Assembly (NCBI GenBank): GCA_016869675.1
Contig: VGDP01000017.1
Span: 1-62,755 of the forward strand
Length of the DNA stretch: 62,755 nucleotides
Direction: 5' to 3'
Source of the DNA: Alphaproteobacteria bacterium
GTDB lineage: Bacteria; Pseudomonadota; Alphaproteobacteria; SP197
Shown here: one piece after another, positions 7,575 through 18,054 of the stretch
Layout of the letters: each line of letters opens with the position of its first letter
How positions within the stretch are numbered: position 1 is the first letter of the stretch
Position numbers and translations under genes: made by a program
Notes under the pieces: generated by a model
Told to the model about the DNA's origin: nothing
Databases searched by the model: none
The model's input: only the letters and a program-made list of their open reading frames with translations

Positions 7575-9316
7575 CGCAGCTGCTCCACGGGCGCCACGCC
7601 GAAGATGCCGAGACCGGCCGCGATCACGGCACGGACGCCCGCCACCAGGGCGAGACGGGCCTGCGTCAGGCCCCGGTCCTCGGCGACCAGGAAGCGGAGG
7701 CTAGGAATGTCCCCGCCCCGGTTCCAATGACCGTGGAAGGCCGCGGCCAACTCACCCAGGAAGTAGGCCAGACGATGCGGTTCATGGCTTTCGGCCGCGC
7801 CCTCCAGGGTCCTTGGCCAGGACGCGAGCATCCGGATCAACGCGATCTCGCCGGCATCGACTAGCCGGTCGAGCGGCGCGGCACCGTGGTCGATCACCAG
7901 GTCGGGCATGGTTTCGACAGCGTTGCGCAGGACCGAGCAGCAGCGCGCGTGGGCGTACTGCACGTAGAACACCGGGTTGTCCTTCGATTGCTCACGTACC
8001 TTGGTAAGATCGAAGTCCAAGTGCATGTCATTGCGTCGTGTCAGCATGACGAAGCGCACGACATCCTTGCCCACTGCGTCGACCACGTCGCGCAGGGTCA
8101 CGAACGTCCCGGCGCGTTTGGACATACGCACGGGCTGGCCATTGTCCAGCAGGTTGACCAGCTGGCAGAGCTTGATGTCGAGCGGCACCCGCCCGTCCGA
8201 CAGGGCCTTGACCGCCGCCTGCATGCGCTTGACGTAGCCGCCGTGATCCGCGCCCCAGACGTCGATCAGCACGTCGAAGCCGCGGTTGAGCTTGTCCAGG
8301 TGATAGACGATGTCGCCGGCGAAGTAGGTCCACGACCCGTCGGACTTGCGGATCGGCCGGTCGACATCGTCGCCGAAGCCGGTCGAGCGGAAAAGCGTCT
8401 GTTCGCGTGGTTCCCAATCGTCCGGTTTGGAGCCCTTGGGCGGCTCCAGGACGCCCTGATAGATCAACCCCTTGGCATCGAGCGCGACGAGCGCGGCATC
8501 GACCCCGCCGCGCGCCACCCCGGCGCGTTCGGACGAGAAAACGTCCTGGTGGATGCCCAGGACCGCCAAGTCGTCGCGGATCAAATCCATCATGGCGGCG
8601 ATGGCGTAGTCGCCAAGCGGGCCGAGCCAATCGGCCTCAGGCCGGCCAAGCCATGCACCGCCGTCCCGCGCGTGCAGCGAATGCGCGACCGGCACCATGT
8701 ACTCACCCGGGTAGAGTCCCTCCGGCATAGGCCCCGGCGTCTCCCCCGCAGCCTCCCGGTAGCGCCAGTGTAGCGCACGCGCCAACTGGTCGATCTGAGC
8801 GCCAGCATCGTTAATATAGTACTCGCGGGTCACAGCATTACCTACGGCAGCGAGCATGTTTGCCAGGACATCGCCAACCACGGCACCACGCGCATGACCG
8901 ACATGAAGCGGACCCGTAGGGTTGGCCGAGACGTACTCGACGTTGACCTTGGTACCGGCGCCCACATCGGCCGTGCCGTAGCCCGCGCCGGCGGCTACCG
9001 CCTCGTGCAGGCGTTCGTGCCAGAACCTATCGTCGAAGCGCAGGTTAATGAAGCCAGGCCCGGCGACTTCGGCGGCGACGACGCCATCGAGGCTTCGCAG
9101 CGCCTGAGCAATGATGCCGGCCAGCTCACGCGGCGGCTTGCGCGCGCCCTTGGCCAGCACGAGCGCCGCGTTGGTCGCCACATCGCCATGGCTGGGATCG
9201 CGTGGCATGTCGATGGCCACGGCATCGAGCACGAGATCCGGAGGCAGCGCGCCCGAGGCCATGAGGCCTTCGATCGCCTTGACCGTGGCGGCGCGCAGGC
9301 TGCGGACGTAGTTCAT
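7571..9316 (-). CDS. argS: Arginyl-tRNA synthetase
   Basis: Class I synthetase that charges tRNA-Arg, 581 aa, a usual length. It shows the HIGH-type motif [17 protein letters not shown] (about residues 130-146), the KMSKR-like [12 protein letters not shown], an N-terminal Add1 domain and a C-terminal anticodon-binding helical domain ending [19 protein letters not shown]. It overlaps dgt upstream and the SPOR gene downstream by 4 bp each, forming a dgt-argS-SPOR-nagZ operon. Confidence 0.97.
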   Translation of the reverse strand: MNYVRSLRAATVKAIEGLMASGALPPDLVLDAVAIDMPRDPSHGDVATNAALVLAKGARKPPRELAGIIAQALRSLDGVVAAEVAGPGFINLRFDDRFWHERLHEAVAAGAGYGTADVGAGTKVNVEYVSANPTGPLHVGHARGAVVGDVLANMLAAVGNAVTREYYINDAGAQIDQLARALHWRYREAAGETPGPMPEGLYPGEYMVPVAHSLHARDGGAWLGRPEADWLGPLGDYAIAAMMDLIRDDLAVLGIHQDVFSSERAGVARGGVDAALVALDAKGLIYQGVLEPPKGSKPDDWEPREQTLFRSTGFGDDVDRPIRKSDGSWTYFAGDIVYHLDKLNRGFDVLIDVWGADHGGYVKRMQAAVKALSDGRVPLDIKLCQLVNLLDNGQPVRMSKRAGTFVTLRDVVDAVGKDVVRFVMLTRRNDMHLDFDLTKVREQSKDNPVFYVQYAHARCCSVLRNAVETMPDLVIDHGAAPLDRLVDAGEIALIRMLASWPRTLEGAAESHEPHRLAYFLGELAAAFHGHWNRGGDIPSLRFLVAEDRGLTQARLALVAGVRAVIAAGLGIFGVAPVEQLR

Positions 9317-10485
9317 GCGGCCTTTCTGCCGGGCGACAACCGAGCGTGTTCGCCGTGCGCGAAATTGTCCGTCATCCCCGCCACGTAGTCGGCGACCGAT
9401 CGAGCCCGGCCGAAGCGATCATCGGTCTCGAGTCGCGAACGCCACGCGGCGGGCAGGAGCGACGGTTCGGCCAGATACCACGCGAACAGATCCCTGACCA
9501 CGGCCTTCGCCTCGTCCTGCATGACCAGGATGCTCTGGTGACGGTACATGGTGGTGTAGAGGAACGTCTTGAGCGCCCCGTTGGCCACGGCCATGTCCGG
9601 TGAGAAGGCGACCAGGGGTCGACCAAAGGCGCGCACGTCGTCCGCCGTCTCGGGACGCATCTCGACAATGCGGTTCTCGGTGGTCGCGAGCACGTCAGCG
9701 ACCATGCGGTCGATCATGCGACGCACGGCCTCGTGGATGAGTCGGGCCGGTTCGAGCCCTGGCCAGCGATCGAGCACCTCGGCGAACGCTGGCCCCGCGA
9801 GCGGCACCCCCGCCAGATCGCTCATGGCGAACAACCCGGCGCGCAGACCGTCATCAACATCGTGGCAGTGATAGGCAATATCGTCAGACAAAGCCGATAC
9901 TTGCGCCTCGGCGCTCGCGTACGAGTTCAGTTTAAGATCCAAACCGAAGCGTGCGATGGACGCCGGTGGCGAGGTCATCGGGCCGTTGTGCTTGACCAGG
10001 CCCTCCAGGGTCTCCCAGGTCAGATTCAGCCCGTCGAACTCGGCGTAGCGCGCCTCGAGCCGGGTCACGATGCGGAACGCCTGCTCGTTGTGGTCGAAGC
10101 CACCGAAGGCCGCCATGGCGGCATCGAGCGAGTCTTCCCCAGCATGGCCGAACGGCGGATGACCCAGGTCGTGGGCGAGCGCCAGTGCTTCGACCAGGTC
10201 CTCGTCGAGCCCCAGCGCACGGCCGATCGAACGGGCGATCTGGGCCACCTCCAGACTGTGGGTCAGACGCGTGCGGAAATGGTCGCCGTCGGGCTGCACG
10301 AACACTTGGGTCTTGTGCTTCAGCCGCCGGAACGCCGTGGAATGAACAATGCGGTCACGGTCGCGCTGGAACGCCGTGCGGTTCGGGCTGTCCGATTCCA
10401 CCTGCTGGCGGCCGCGGCTGAGTTCGGGGCGGCACGCGAACGGCGCCCAGCGCCCAGGGCCAAAGGCCGAATCACGGCTCGTCAT
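9313..10485 (-). CDS. dgt: dGTP triphosphohydrolase-like protein (Dgt family)
   Basis: HD-domain enzyme of 390 aa that hydrolyses dGTP (or dNTPs) to deoxynucleoside and triphosphate. Motifs: [26 protein letters not shown] (metal-binding His), [14 protein letters not shown] (the HD pair) and [14 protein letters not shown]. It is the type-2 dGTPase-like group common in alphaproteobacteria. It is the first gene of the leftward operon and diverges from erpA. Confidence 0.93.
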   Translation of the reverse strand: MTSRDSAFGPGRWAPFACRPELSRGRQQVESDSPNRTAFQRDRDRIVHSTAFRRLKHKTQVFVQPDGDHFRTRLTHSLEVAQIARSIGRALGLDEDLVEALALAHDLGHPPFGHAGEDSLDAAMAAFGGFDHNEQAFRIVTRLEARYAEFDGLNLTWETLEGLVKHNGPMTSPPASIARFGLDLKLNSYASAEAQVSALSDDIAYHCHDVDDGLRAGLFAMSDLAGVPLAGPAFAEVLDRWPGLEPARLIHEAVRRMIDRMVADVLATTENRIVEMRPETADDVRAFGRPLVAFSPDMAVANGALKTFLYTTMYRHQSILVMQDEAKAVVRDLFAWYLAEPSLLPAAWRSRLETDDRFGRARSVADYVAGMTDNFAHGEHARLSPGRKAA

Positions 10486-10546
10486 GGCTCAAGCTACTCT
10501 CGGCGCTAGCCATGGTGCAACGCGAAGAGACCCGGAAGACCCCGAT

Positions 10547-10574
10547 TTGACTTTGCGCCGCCCCACCCTACATT
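10547..10574 (+). promoter_or_regulatory. Sigma-70-like promoter for erpA
   Basis: TTGACT at 10547-10552 and TACATT at 10569-10574 are separated by 16 bp, a close match to the housekeeping promoter consensus, 40 bp upstream of the erpA start codon. Confidence 0.55.
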
Positions 10575-10613
10575 GAAAGAGCGTGCCCCGAGCCCCTGGA
10601 GGCCCCGCGAACC

Positions 10614-10958
10614 ATGACGAACACCGTTCCTGCCCCGATCACCATCACTGCGAGCGCGGCCAAGCGAATTGTTCACCTGGTGGGGTCCGAGGGGAACCCG
10701 GACACCAAGCTGCGCATCGCAGTCGAAGGTGGTGGCTGTTCCGGTTTCCAGTACATCTTCAAGCTGGACCCCGAGCGTGATCCCACCGACATGCTGATCG
10801 AACGCGACGGCGCATCCGTTGTGGTGGACGCCATGTCGCTGCCCCTGGTGTTCGGTCTGGAACTCGATTGGGTCGAATCGCTCGAAGGCTCCCGCTTCGC
10901 GGTCAAGAACCCCAATGCGACCGCTTCGTGCAGTTGCGGCAGTTCTTTCGCGATCTAG
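10614..10958 (+). CDS. erpA: Iron-sulfur cluster insertion protein ErpA
   Basis: A-type carrier of 114 aa that passes Fe-S clusters to apo-proteins. The three conserved cysteines are present: one in EGGGCSGFQY and two in the C-terminal ASCSCGSSF. The erpA-(small ORF)-DUF1499-xth order is a frequent alphaproteobacterial arrangement. Confidence 0.93.
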   Translation: MTNTVPAPITITASAAKRIVHLVGSEGNPDTKLRIAVEGGGCSGFQYIFKLDPERDPTDMLIERDGASVVVDAMSLPLVFGLELDWVESLEGSRFAVKNPNATASCSCGSSFAI

Positions 10959-10962
10959 GTCC

Positions 10963-11145
10963 GTGCGCAGCTTCGATCCAGAGATCGCCTCGCGCTGGGC
11001 GACGCGGCGTGACCCTCAGCCGGCAAAGGGATCGTCGGCCCTTCCCGGCTGGGCCGAGCGGTTTGCCTTAGAGCAGGTCGTTTCCGCGGTGGTCTACGGC
11101 GCCGGAGCCGCCGACCTCTACACCCTGTCGCTCCCGCTCGACTGA
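10963..11145 (+). CDS. Possible 60-residue protein of unknown function
   Basis: A GTG-started frame 4 bp after erpA encodes 60 residues (VRSFDPEIASRWATRR at the start, YTLSLPLD at the end). No domain is recognised and no strong Shine-Dalgarno is visible. It fills the gap between erpA and the DUF1499 gene in the same direction, which is the main reason to list it. Confidence 0.25.
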   Translation: MRSFDPEIASRWATRRDPQPAKGSSALPGWAERFALEQVVSAVVYGAGAADLYTLSLPLD

Positions 11146-11190
11146 CCGTCGCGGTCTTGCGCCGAGTAAGGCCCGATTGAGACCATAAAG

Positions 11191-11703
11191 ATGATAGCCT
11201 TTATCGTGCGTGCCGCGGTGGCGGTCGTCGCGCTCATCGTCGTCGCCTTCTTCGCCATTGGTCACGACCGGTTCTGGCGCCTTTTCGGCGATCCGGACAT
11301 TGGACCCGTGGCGTTCGAGACCCTGCTGCGCTCCGCGACCCCGAACGATGCCCTCGCCTGCCCGCCGGACCTCTGCGTCGCGCCAGCCGATATCGCGACG
11401 CTCGTCTATCCGGTCAGCGCCGGGGTCCTGCGCGCCGCCTTCGTGGGCGTCATCGCCGCCGAGCCGCGCGTGACCCAGGTCGCGTCGGACGACGCGACCC
11501 TGGCCGATCGCTACGTGCAGCGCAGCGCACGCCTGGGCTTCCCCGACACCATCATCGTCCGGTTCATCGACCGCCCGGGCGGCCAATCCACCATCGCGCT
11601 CTACTCGCGCTCGCAGATCGGCCACAGCGACCTGGGCGTCAACCGCGCCCGCCTGGAGCGCTGGCTCGCGACCCTGGACCGGGTGCTGCCGGCCGTCGAA
11701 TAG
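11191..11703 (+). CDS. DUF1499 family membrane-anchored protein
   Basis: 170 aa with a single N-terminal membrane segment (FIVRAAVAVVALIVVAFFAI) and a DUF1499 domain recognised by TIIVRFIDRPG and the strongly conserved YSRSQIGHSDLGVNRAR near the C-terminus. The family's function is unknown. The protein is probably anchored in the inner membrane with the domain outside. It sits between erpA and xth in the same direction. Confidence 0.8.
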   Translation: MIAFIVRAAVAVVALIVVAFFAIGHDRFWRLFGDPDIGPVAFETLLRSATPNDALACPPDLCVAPADIATLVYPVSAGVLRAAFVGVIAAEPRVTQVASDDATLADRYVQRSARLGFPDTIIVRFIDRPGGQSTIALYSRSQIGHSDLGVNRARLERWLATLDRVLPAVE

Positions 11704-11751
11704 CCGCGTTCGCCTTGAGGTGCCATCCGGCCACCGCTACGGTGCGGGGTC

Positions 11752-12525
11752 ATGAAGATTGTCACCTGGAACGTCAACTCGATCCGCGCGCGCCTGGCGC
11801 GCGTGGTCGAATGGCTGGCGTCGGAGCGGCCCCACGTGGCGCTGCTGCAGGAACTCAAGTGCGTGGGCGAAGCGTTCCCTCACGACGCCATTGGCGAGCT
11901 CGGCTACAACGCGCTGGTGTGCGGCCAGAAGACGTACAACGGCGTCGCGATCCTGAGCCTGAGCCCGATCGACGAGCTAGCACGTGCCTTGCCGGGCGAA
12001 GACACCGACGAGGAGGCGCGCTACCTGGAAGCGTTCACGGCGGGCGTGCGCGTCGCGTCCGTCTATGTGCCCCAGGGTCAAGCGGTCGGCACGGAACGCT
12101 TCGCCTACAAGCTGCGGTTCCTTGATCGGCTCGCCGCGCAGGCGCGCGCCATGCTGGCCAGCGAGGAGGCCTTCGTCATCGGCGGCGATCTGAACGTGGC
12201 GCCCAACGCCGGCGACGTCTTCGATGCCGAGGCGCTCGACGGCGAGGTCTGCTTCCACCCCGACGAGCGCGCCCGGTTTTGCCGCCTGATGAACCTGGGG
12301 CTGATCGATGCGCTGGCCGCCCTGCACCCCGAGGCTGGCCACTTCTCCTACTGGGACTATCGCGCCGGCGCCTGGACCAAGGATCAGGGCCTGCGCATCG
12401 ACCATCTGCTGCTGTCGCCCCAGGCGGCCGACCGGCTTGGCGCATCCGGGGTGGACCGCCGGCCGCGCGGGCTCGAAGGTTGCTCCGATCACGCGCCGGT
12501 CTGGTGCGAACTCGACATCGGCTGA
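11752..12525 (+). CDS. xth: Exodeoxyribonuclease III
   Basis: AP endonuclease / 3'-5' exonuclease of base excision repair, 257 aa. Motifs: IVTWNVNSIRARL, LLQELKC (catalytic Glu), VIGGDLNVAPN, QGLRIDHLLLSP and GCSDHAPVWCEL (catalytic Asp-His). Length and order match the ExoA/XthA family. Confidence 0.95.
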   Translation: MKIVTWNVNSIRARLARVVEWLASERPHVALLQELKCVGEAFPHDAIGELGYNALVCGQKTYNGVAILSLSPIDELARALPGEDTDEEARYLEAFTAGVRVASVYVPQGQAVGTERFAYKLRFLDRLAAQARAMLASEEAFVIGGDLNVAPNAGDVFDAEALDGEVCFHPDERARFCRLMNLGLIDALAALHPEAGHFSYWDYRAGAWTKDQGLRIDHLLLSPQAADRLGASGVDRRPRGLEGCSDHAPVWCELDIG

Positions 12526-12706
12526 CCCCGAGCAGGGCCCCAAGAAATCCGCTTGCGCGACGTGGGGGCCGTGCTCATGATCGAAGGGTTCCGGCAGGTG
12601 CCGGTTGGTTCACGCCCAAGGCTCTTCCATGGCCCCAGCCCGCGCAAAGGTCTTGCCCGCGCCGTAGGTGTGAAGGTTTCCACGCAGACAAAGGTCTTCC
12701 TCGAAC

Positions 12707-13156
12707 ATGGCTTATCACGATCAACCCCCAAGTGACAGCGAGGGCACCGTCGTCAATGGCAAGGTCAAGTGGTTCCGCGCCGACAAGGGTTACGGCTTCG
12801 TCACTCCCGACGACGGCTCGCCGGACGTGTTCCTGCACGTCTCGGTGTTGAAGCGGCTGAACGTCCAGGACGCGCCCCAGGGCTCGACCATCAGTTGCGA
12901 GGTCGTGCAGGGCCAGAAGGGGCGCCAGGTCAGCCGGGTCGTCAACCTCGACACCTCGACCGCCACGCCCATGCCGCCCCGCCTTCCGCGCGAGGGCGGG
13001 TTGGAGCGAGATTTCCGCTCGGGCCCCGGGCGCGACGGCCCGCCACGCTGGGGCGATCGTCCCGATCGTGGTGGTGATCGTCCCCGTTTCGGTGACCGCG
13101 GTGGCGACCGTGACGGGCCGCGTTGGGGCGACCGGCCGCGCCGCGACCCGCGTTGA
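12707..13156 (+). CDS. Cold-shock-domain protein with Arg/Gly/Asp-rich tail
   Basis: 149 aa. Residues ~14-85 form a cold-shock domain: GKVKWFRADKGYGFV (RNP1) and DVFLHVS (RNP2), binding single-stranded nucleic acids. The last ~50 residues are a disordered tail built of imperfect GDRP / RWGDRP / RFGDRGGDR repeats, unlike the short classical CspA. The 181 bp upstream hold no gene and may be a long 5' leader, as is common for cold-shock mRNAs. A strong hairpin follows the stop. Confidence 0.9.
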   Translation: MAYHDQPPSDSEGTVVNGKVKWFRADKGYGFVTPDDGSPDVFLHVSVLKRLNVQDAPQGSTISCEVVQGQKGRQVSRVVNLDTSTATPMPPRLPREGGLERDFRSGPGRDGPPRWGDRPDRGGDRPRFGDRGGDRDGPRWGDRPRRDPR

Positions 13157-13170
13157 CGTGACAACCCGAT

Positions 13171-13202
13171 ACCCGCCCGGTCCCTAAGGGATCCGGGCGG
13201 GT
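13171..13202. terminator. Strong hairpin between convergent genes
   Basis: A perfect 10-bp stem (ACCCGCCCGG with CCGGGCGGGT) carries an inner TCCC/GGGA stem round a TAA loop. There is no T-tract, but the site lies 15 bp after the cold-shock gene and 15 bp after the end of the converging M81 peptidase gene, so it probably terminates both. Confidence 0.8.
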
Positions 13203-13216
13203 GTCGTATGAATGGT

Positions 13217-14716
13217 TCACGCGTGCGCTGGCCCGCCTGGCTCCAGCCGCACGCCCTTTCTGAGATTCCGGTACCCGAGACCGACGAGACGGCACGGGTG
13301 CGCGCCCGGCGCCTCGACCACGATGGTGCGCGCCGCGATCGGATCGAAGTCCGCGCGGAAGTGGACGGTACTTTTCACCGCCACGATGCGCTGTTCGTCA
13401 AGCGCGACGCCCAAGTGCGTGAACACCGCCCGGTCGAGGCATTGGAACCGGTTGCTGCCGACGACCACGCGTACGTCCGACCCGCCACTCTCGATGGCCA
13501 GCAGCGCGGTCGGCCCCAGGTCGGTCCGCGTGCCGCTGAACACCGGTCCGTTGCATAGGAATCGGCCATCGCTGAGCCGCTCGACGCGGAAGCGCGCGCG
13601 CAACGGCCGATGGCCGTGCAGCCCCGACTTGGCTCCAAGCGCCGCCTCGAACGCCGCGCCGACGCCCACCTCGTGGGCGCGTGCCGCTACCTCGGGATCG
13701 TTCAACATGCCCAGCACGGCACGCCGCGCGCCACCCGCCACCAGCGCCTCAAGGAGACCGGTGGTGTCCGCCGTGCCGCCGGCGCCCGGGTTGTCTTGGG
13801 CATCCGCCAGCACCACTGGGCGACCCTCGTCGATCGCCATGGCCGCGCGCACCGCTTGGTCCGGGCACAGCATGTCGTTGGCGAACCGTGGTTCGGCCGC
13901 GAGCACCGCGCGCATCAGCTCATCGGCGACGCCATCAGCCTCGGCCTGGGTCGCCGCGAACGCAACCAGACCCGGACCGCAGTCGGCGATGTCAGCCGGC
14001 GGGAAGGCGAGCGCGAGGTCGGAGCTGAACACCGTACCGCGCACCGCGTCGGCGACGTCGGCGTAGAGCGCGCGGTTGGGTTCGGCGTCGGTCCATTGGG
14101 CGGTCAACGGCACGAGGAACGGCAGCTTGCGGAACGCCTTGGCCATGGCCTGGCCAGCCAGGATACGCGCCAGCGCGTGGTAGGCGCGCGCGCCGGTGAA
14201 GGCCATGTCAAGGTGGGGATACGTGCGGTAGATGGTCAACGCGTCGGCATGGCGCGCGATGGCGTCGGTCACGTTGGCGTGGAAGTCGAGGCTGGCGACC
14301 ACCGGGATGCGCGGGCCAACGACATCGCGCACGCGGCGCAGCGCCTCGCCCTCGCCGTCCTCGTGATGGGCCGCGACCATGGCGCCGTGCAGGTCCAGAT
14401 AGACCGCGTCGACCGGCAGCGCCGCGCGGAGGTCCTCGACGATCGCGCCGACGATGCGCTCGAAAGCGTCCTCGGTCACGTAGGACGACGGCTCGGCCGA
14501 GGCCCACAGCAGCGGCACCAGGTCGTGCCCATCCTCGCGCGCCGCCTCGACGAAGCCAGCGACCGGCAGGTTGATGCCGGCGACCGTCTCGAACAGCGCC
14601 GGCCCGCGCACCAGGCCGGGCCAGGCATCGTGCTTGACGAAGTCCGCGTAGCTCGCGCCCATGGGCGCGAAGGTGTTGGTCTCGTGCTGGAACCCGCCGA
14701 CCGCGATGCATGCCAT
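13217..14716 (-). CDS. M81 family metallopeptidase (MlrC-like)
   Basis: 499 aa. An N-terminal M81 domain (CIAVGGFQHETNTFAP, VDAVYLDLHGAMVA, SLDFHANVTD with likely metal-binding Asp/His) is followed by an MlrC C-terminal domain (VVLADAQDNPGAGGTADTTG). MlrC of sphingomonads cleaves linearised microcystin, but most family members occur in amino-acid or amide catabolic regions and their substrates are unknown. Start ATG 14714-14716 is preceded by AGGGGG; an upstream in-frame start at 14761 is less likely. It diverges from the Rieske gene. Confidence 0.88.
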   Translation of the reverse strand: MACIAVGGFQHETNTFAPMGASYADFVKHDAWPGLVRGPALFETVAGINLPVAGFVEAAREDGHDLVPLLWASAEPSSYVTEDAFERIVGAIVEDLRAALPVDAVYLDLHGAMVAAHHEDGEGEALRRVRDVVGPRIPVVASLDFHANVTDAIARHADALTIYRTYPHLDMAFTGARAYHALARILAGQAMAKAFRKLPFLVPLTAQWTDAEPNRALYADVADAVRGTVFSSDLALAFPPADIADCGPGLVAFAATQAEADGVADELMRAVLAAEPRFANDMLCPDQAVRAAMAIDEGRPVVLADAQDNPGAGGTADTTGLLEALVAGGARRAVLGMLNDPEVAARAHEVGVGAAFEAALGAKSGLHGHRPLRARFRVERLSDGRFLCNGPVFSGTRTDLGPTALLAIESGGSDVRVVVGSNRFQCLDRAVFTHLGVALDEQRIVAVKSTVHFRADFDPIAARTIVVEAPGAHPCRLVGLGYRNLRKGVRLEPGGPAHA

Positions 14717-14830
14717 GGTGCCCCCTGGTTCGAGCCGCCACGAGACCAGAGTGCGGCGCAAGGTTCAAGCCGGCACCCGGCCCGGCGATGTGCTATCTAC
14801 CCGACTGCCACGAGCGAGGAGACCCGAGCG

Positions 14831-16006
14831 GTGTCGACGATCCTGACCCCGGACGCCCTGCGTGCCCTGGAACGCCCGACCGGCTTCGCGTCCGGGCTGC
14901 CACGCCAAGCGTTCACGAGCCAAGCCTTCCTCGACGACGAGATCGCGCGCGTGTTCGCGCCGACTTGGATCTACGCCGGCGCGGAAAGCGCGGTCCCCGA
15001 GGTGGGCGATACCTTGCCCGCCACGATCGGCAACGCGCCGGTCGTACTTGTGCGCGGCCGCGATCGTACCGTGCGCGCGTTCCACAATATCTGCCGGCAC
15101 CGCGCGGCGCTGGTGGTTACGGAACCCGGCACCAAGCGGTCCAGTCTCGTCTGCCCCTACCACGGCTGGACCTACGATCTGGACGGCGGCCTCCTGCGCA
15201 CACCGCACATCGGTGGCACGGGCAAGCACACCTGTGAAGGCATCGAGCGGGCCGAACTGGGTTTGAAGCCCGTGCGCTGCGAATCGTGGGGCGGCTTGCT
15301 GTTCGTCAACCTGTCCGGCGACGCGCCGCCGTTGGCCGACCACCTGCGTCCGCTGACCGAGCGCTGGAGCGCCTACGACGTCGGCCGGTTCCGCTACGCC
15401 GGTTCCATCGACTACACGCTCACGTGCAACTGGAAGCTGGCGGTCGAGAACTACCTGGAGAGCTATCACCTGCCCTGGGTGCACCCCAGCTTGAACAGCT
15501 ACTCGCGGCTCGACGATCACTACATGTTCGAGGCCGGCACGGTCGCCTATGGCCAGGGGACGACCGTCTACGCACCCGACCTCGCGTGCGGCCAGACGCT
15601 GCCGCCTCTCGACGGACTCAACGACGCCGCGCGGGCGCGCGCCGAATATCCGGTGATCTTCCCGAGCCTGATGGTCGGGCTACAGTGCGACCACTTCTAC
15701 GTGATCAACGTCGTGCCGCTGGCGCCGGATCACACGTTAGAGCATTTCGACCTGTTCTTCGTGGACGGCGCCACGACCGACGATCGCCTGGCGCCGGCGC
15801 GCAAGGAGACGCGTGATCGCTGGAACGCCGTGTTCGTCGAGGACGTGGCCATCGTCGAAAGCGCCCAGCGCGGTCGTGCCTCGCCCGCCATGGATGGTGG
15901 CCGCTTCTCGGCGCACCAGGATGCCCTGGTCCACCTGTTCGAGAAGTCGGTCGCGCGGCTCATGGCCGCGCAATCGCCGTCGCGCGTCGCTCAGATGTCC
16001 GCGTAA
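14831..16006 (+). CDS. Rieske non-heme iron oxygenase, large subunit
   Basis: 391 aa from a GTG start with GAGGAG upstream. The Rieske [2Fe-2S] ligands are in ICRHRAA and [12 protein letters not shown] (about residues 85-110); the catalytic domain has [14 protein letters not shown], where two His bind the mononuclear iron. It resembles the group that demethylates or hydroxylates quaternary amines (GbcA- and CntA-like) and aromatic acids. No reductase gene is adjacent, so electrons must come from elsewhere. Its 3' end overlaps ilvD by 16 bp. Confidence 0.88.
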   Translation: MSTILTPDALRALERPTGFASGLPRQAFTSQAFLDDEIARVFAPTWIYAGAESAVPEVGDTLPATIGNAPVVLVRGRDRTVRAFHNICRHRAALVVTEPGTKRSSLVCPYHGWTYDLDGGLLRTPHIGGTGKHTCEGIERAELGLKPVRCESWGGLLFVNLSGDAPPLADHLRPLTERWSAYDVGRFRYAGSIDYTLTCNWKLAVENYLESYHLPWVHPSLNSYSRLDDHYMFEAGTVAYGQGTTVYAPDLACGQTLPPLDGLNDAARARAEYPVIFPSLMVGLQCDHFYVINVVPLAPDHTLEHFDLFFVDGATTDDRLAPARKETRDRWNAVFVEDVAIVESAQRGRASPAMDGGRFSAHQDALVHLFEKSVARLMAAQSPSRVAQMSA

Positions 16007-17727
16007 GTGTGGGTCTCGGCGGTGCCGCCGGGGTGGGTGACCGCTCCGTTGACGGCATCGCCCACGGTCTGCGCGTATTTCCAGAGCGTGCCCGAGGCGT
16101 AGTCGGTCGCGCGCGGCTTCCACGCCTTGCGCCGCTTGGCGAACTCGGCCGCGCTGACGTCCACGTCCAACCGCCCCCTGATAGCGTCGATGGTGATGAT
16201 GTCGCCGTCGCGCAGGAGCCCGATCGGGCCGCCGACCTGCGCTTCGGGTCCGACATGGCCGATGCAGAAGCCGCGCGTCGCGCCCGAGAACCGGCCGTCG
16301 GTGATCAGCGCCACCTTCTCGCCCATGCCCTGGCCGTAGATCGCCGCGGTCGTCGCCAGCATCTCGCGCATGCCGGGGCCGCCGCGCGGACCCTCGTAGC
16401 GGATCACGAGGATGTCGCCGGCCTTGTAACGCTTCTTCTGCACGGCCGCGAACGCGGCTTCCTCGCTGTCGAAGCAGCGCGCCGGGCCTTGGAAGCGAAG
16501 CGTCTTCATGCCGGCGACCTTTACGATGGCGCCTTGGGGCGCCAAGTTGCCCTTTAGCCCGACGACGCCGCCCGTCGGCGACAGCGGGGCCGAGCAGCGC
16601 CGGATCACCTCCTGGTCCTTGCGCAGCACGACACCCCTTAGGTTCTCGGCCATGGTCTTGCCCGTCACCGTCATGGCGCTGCCGTCGATATAGCCACCGT
16701 CAAGGAGCGCCTTGAGCAGCGCCGGCACGCCGCCCGCCTCGAACATGTCCTTGGCGACAAAGCGGCCGCCCGGCTTCAGGTCGGCGATGTAGGGGGTACG
16801 GCGGAACACCTTGGCCACGTCGTGCAGGTCGTACTTGATGCCGCACTCGTGGGCGATCGCCGGCAGGTGCAGAGCCGCGTTGGTCGACCCGCCGGAGGCC
16901 GCGACCACGGCCGCCGCGTTGTCGAGCGCCACGCGCGTCACGATGTCGCGTGGCCGGATGTTCTTTCGCAGCAGGTTCATCACCGCCTTGCCCGAGGCCT
17001 CGGCGTAGATGTCACGGTACTCGTAAGGCGCTGGCGCACCGGCCGAGTACGGCAGCGCGAGGCCGATCGCCTCGGACACGCACGCCATGGTGTTGGCGGT
17101 GAACTGGCCGCCGCACGACCCGGCCGACGGGCACGCGACCTGCTCCATGGCGTGCAGCTCGCGGTCGCTCAGCGTGCCGCCCTGGTGGCGCCCGACCGCC
17201 TCGAACATGTCCTGCACCGTGATGTCGCGGCCCTGGTAGCGGCCGGGCAGGATCGAGCCGCCGTACAGAAACACGGAGGGCACGTTCAGCCGCACCATCG
17301 CCATCATCAGGCCGGGCAGCGACTTGTCGCAGCCGGCCAGCCCGACCAGCGCGTCGTAGCAATGGCCGCGCATGGTCAGTTCGACCGAATCCGCGATCAC
17401 CTCGCGGCTGACCAGCGACGACTTCATGCCCTGGTGGCCCATGGCGATGCCGTCGGTCACGGTGATGGTGGTGAACTCGCGCGGCGTGCCGCTGGCGGCC
17501 GCGACGCCCTTCTTGACCACCTGGGCCTGACGGCCAAGCGCGATGTTGCACGGCGCTGCCTCGTTCCACGTGGTCGCCACGCCGACGAACGGCTGGGCGA
17601 TGTCGTCGGCCGAAAGCCCCATGGCGTAGTAGTAGGACCGGTGCGGCGCCTTGGATGGCCCGATGGTGACGTGACGGCTCGGCAGCTTCGCGCGGTCGAA
17701 CGTCCGTTTCGCCTTGGTCCTGGCCAT
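15991..17727 (-). CDS. ilvD: Dihydroxy-acid dehydratase
   Basis: Fe-S enzyme of valine, leucine and isoleucine biosynthesis converting 2,3-dihydroxy-acids to 2-keto acids; 578 aa. IlvD/Edd signatures are clear: [24 protein letters not shown] and, near the C-terminus, [20 protein letters not shown]. Start ATG 17725-17727 has AGGAGA upstream; a longer frame to 17784 lacks this. A related dehydratase (Edd or sugar-acid type) is possible but the length and motifs favour IlvD. Confidence 0.93.
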   Translation of the reverse strand: MARTKAKRTFDRAKLPSRHVTIGPSKAPHRSYYYAMGLSADDIAQPFVGVATTWNEAAPCNIALGRQAQVVKKGVAAASGTPREFTTITVTDGIAMGHQGMKSSLVSREVIADSVELTMRGHCYDALVGLAGCDKSLPGLMMAMVRLNVPSVFLYGGSILPGRYQGRDITVQDMFEAVGRHQGGTLSDRELHAMEQVACPSAGSCGGQFTANTMACVSEAIGLALPYSAGAPAPYEYRDIYAEASGKAVMNLLRKNIRPRDIVTRVALDNAAAVVAASGGSTNAALHLPAIAHECGIKYDLHDVAKVFRRTPYIADLKPGGRFVAKDMFEAGGVPALLKALLDGGYIDGSAMTVTGKTMAENLRGVVLRKDQEVIRRCSAPLSPTGGVVGLKGNLAPQGAIVKVAGMKTLRFQGPARCFDSEEAAFAAVQKKRYKAGDILVIRYEGPRGGPGMREMLATTAAIYGQGMGEKVALITDGRFSGATRGFCIGHVGPEAQVGGPIGLLRDGDIITIDAIRGRLDVDVSAAEFAKRRKAWKPRATDYASGTLWKYAQTVGDAVNGAVTHPGGTAETHTYADI

Positions 17728-17796
17728 GGTCGCTTCTCCTGGTTCCCGTTGCGCGGAGCATAGATGCGGCCGGCGGGCGGCCACAAGGCAAGGACC

Positions 17797-17979
17797 CTAG
17801 CGGCGGAACACGCTGTCGGCGGTCGAACGGGCCGACTGCTTGCGCCCGATGGTCTCACGCGCGCGGGCGATTTCGGCCTCGAGCTCGGCGATGTAGTCGC
17901 CGAGCGCCTCGATGGACATGGCCTCGAGGTCCTTGGGCTTGGATTTGGCCGGCCGGGGGTCGAGCTCGTCGGGGTTCAT
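17797..17979 (-). CDS. DUF1192 family small protein
   Basis: A 60-residue protein with the DUF1192 pattern: DELDPRPAKSKPKDLEAMSI, then a short amphipathic helix IEALGDYIAELEAEIARARE. It is a conserved alphaproteobacterial family of unknown function, often next to a quinone oxidoreductase gene and DUF1013 as here. Start ATG at 17977-17979. Confidence 0.85.
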   Translation of the reverse strand: MNPDELDPRPAKSKPKDLEAMSIEALGDYIAELEAEIARARETIGRKQSARSTADSVFRR

Positions 17980-18054
17980 GAGCCGATGATAGCGCGCGCC
18001 GACTACGCGACAAGCGCGCCGACGTGGTAAGAGGCCGGGACCAGGAGGCCCACG

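Noticed and set aside
13000-13156. GDRP-rich repeats as a DNA tandem repeat or CRISPR
   Set aside because: The repeats are imperfect, in frame with the cold-shock protein, and have no spacers; they are a protein tail.
13610-14830. Very long forward frame running into the Rieske gene from upstream
   Set aside because: It is antisense to the M81 peptidase and has repetitive Arg/Gly/His composition; the real start is the GTG at 14831 with a good ribosome binding site.
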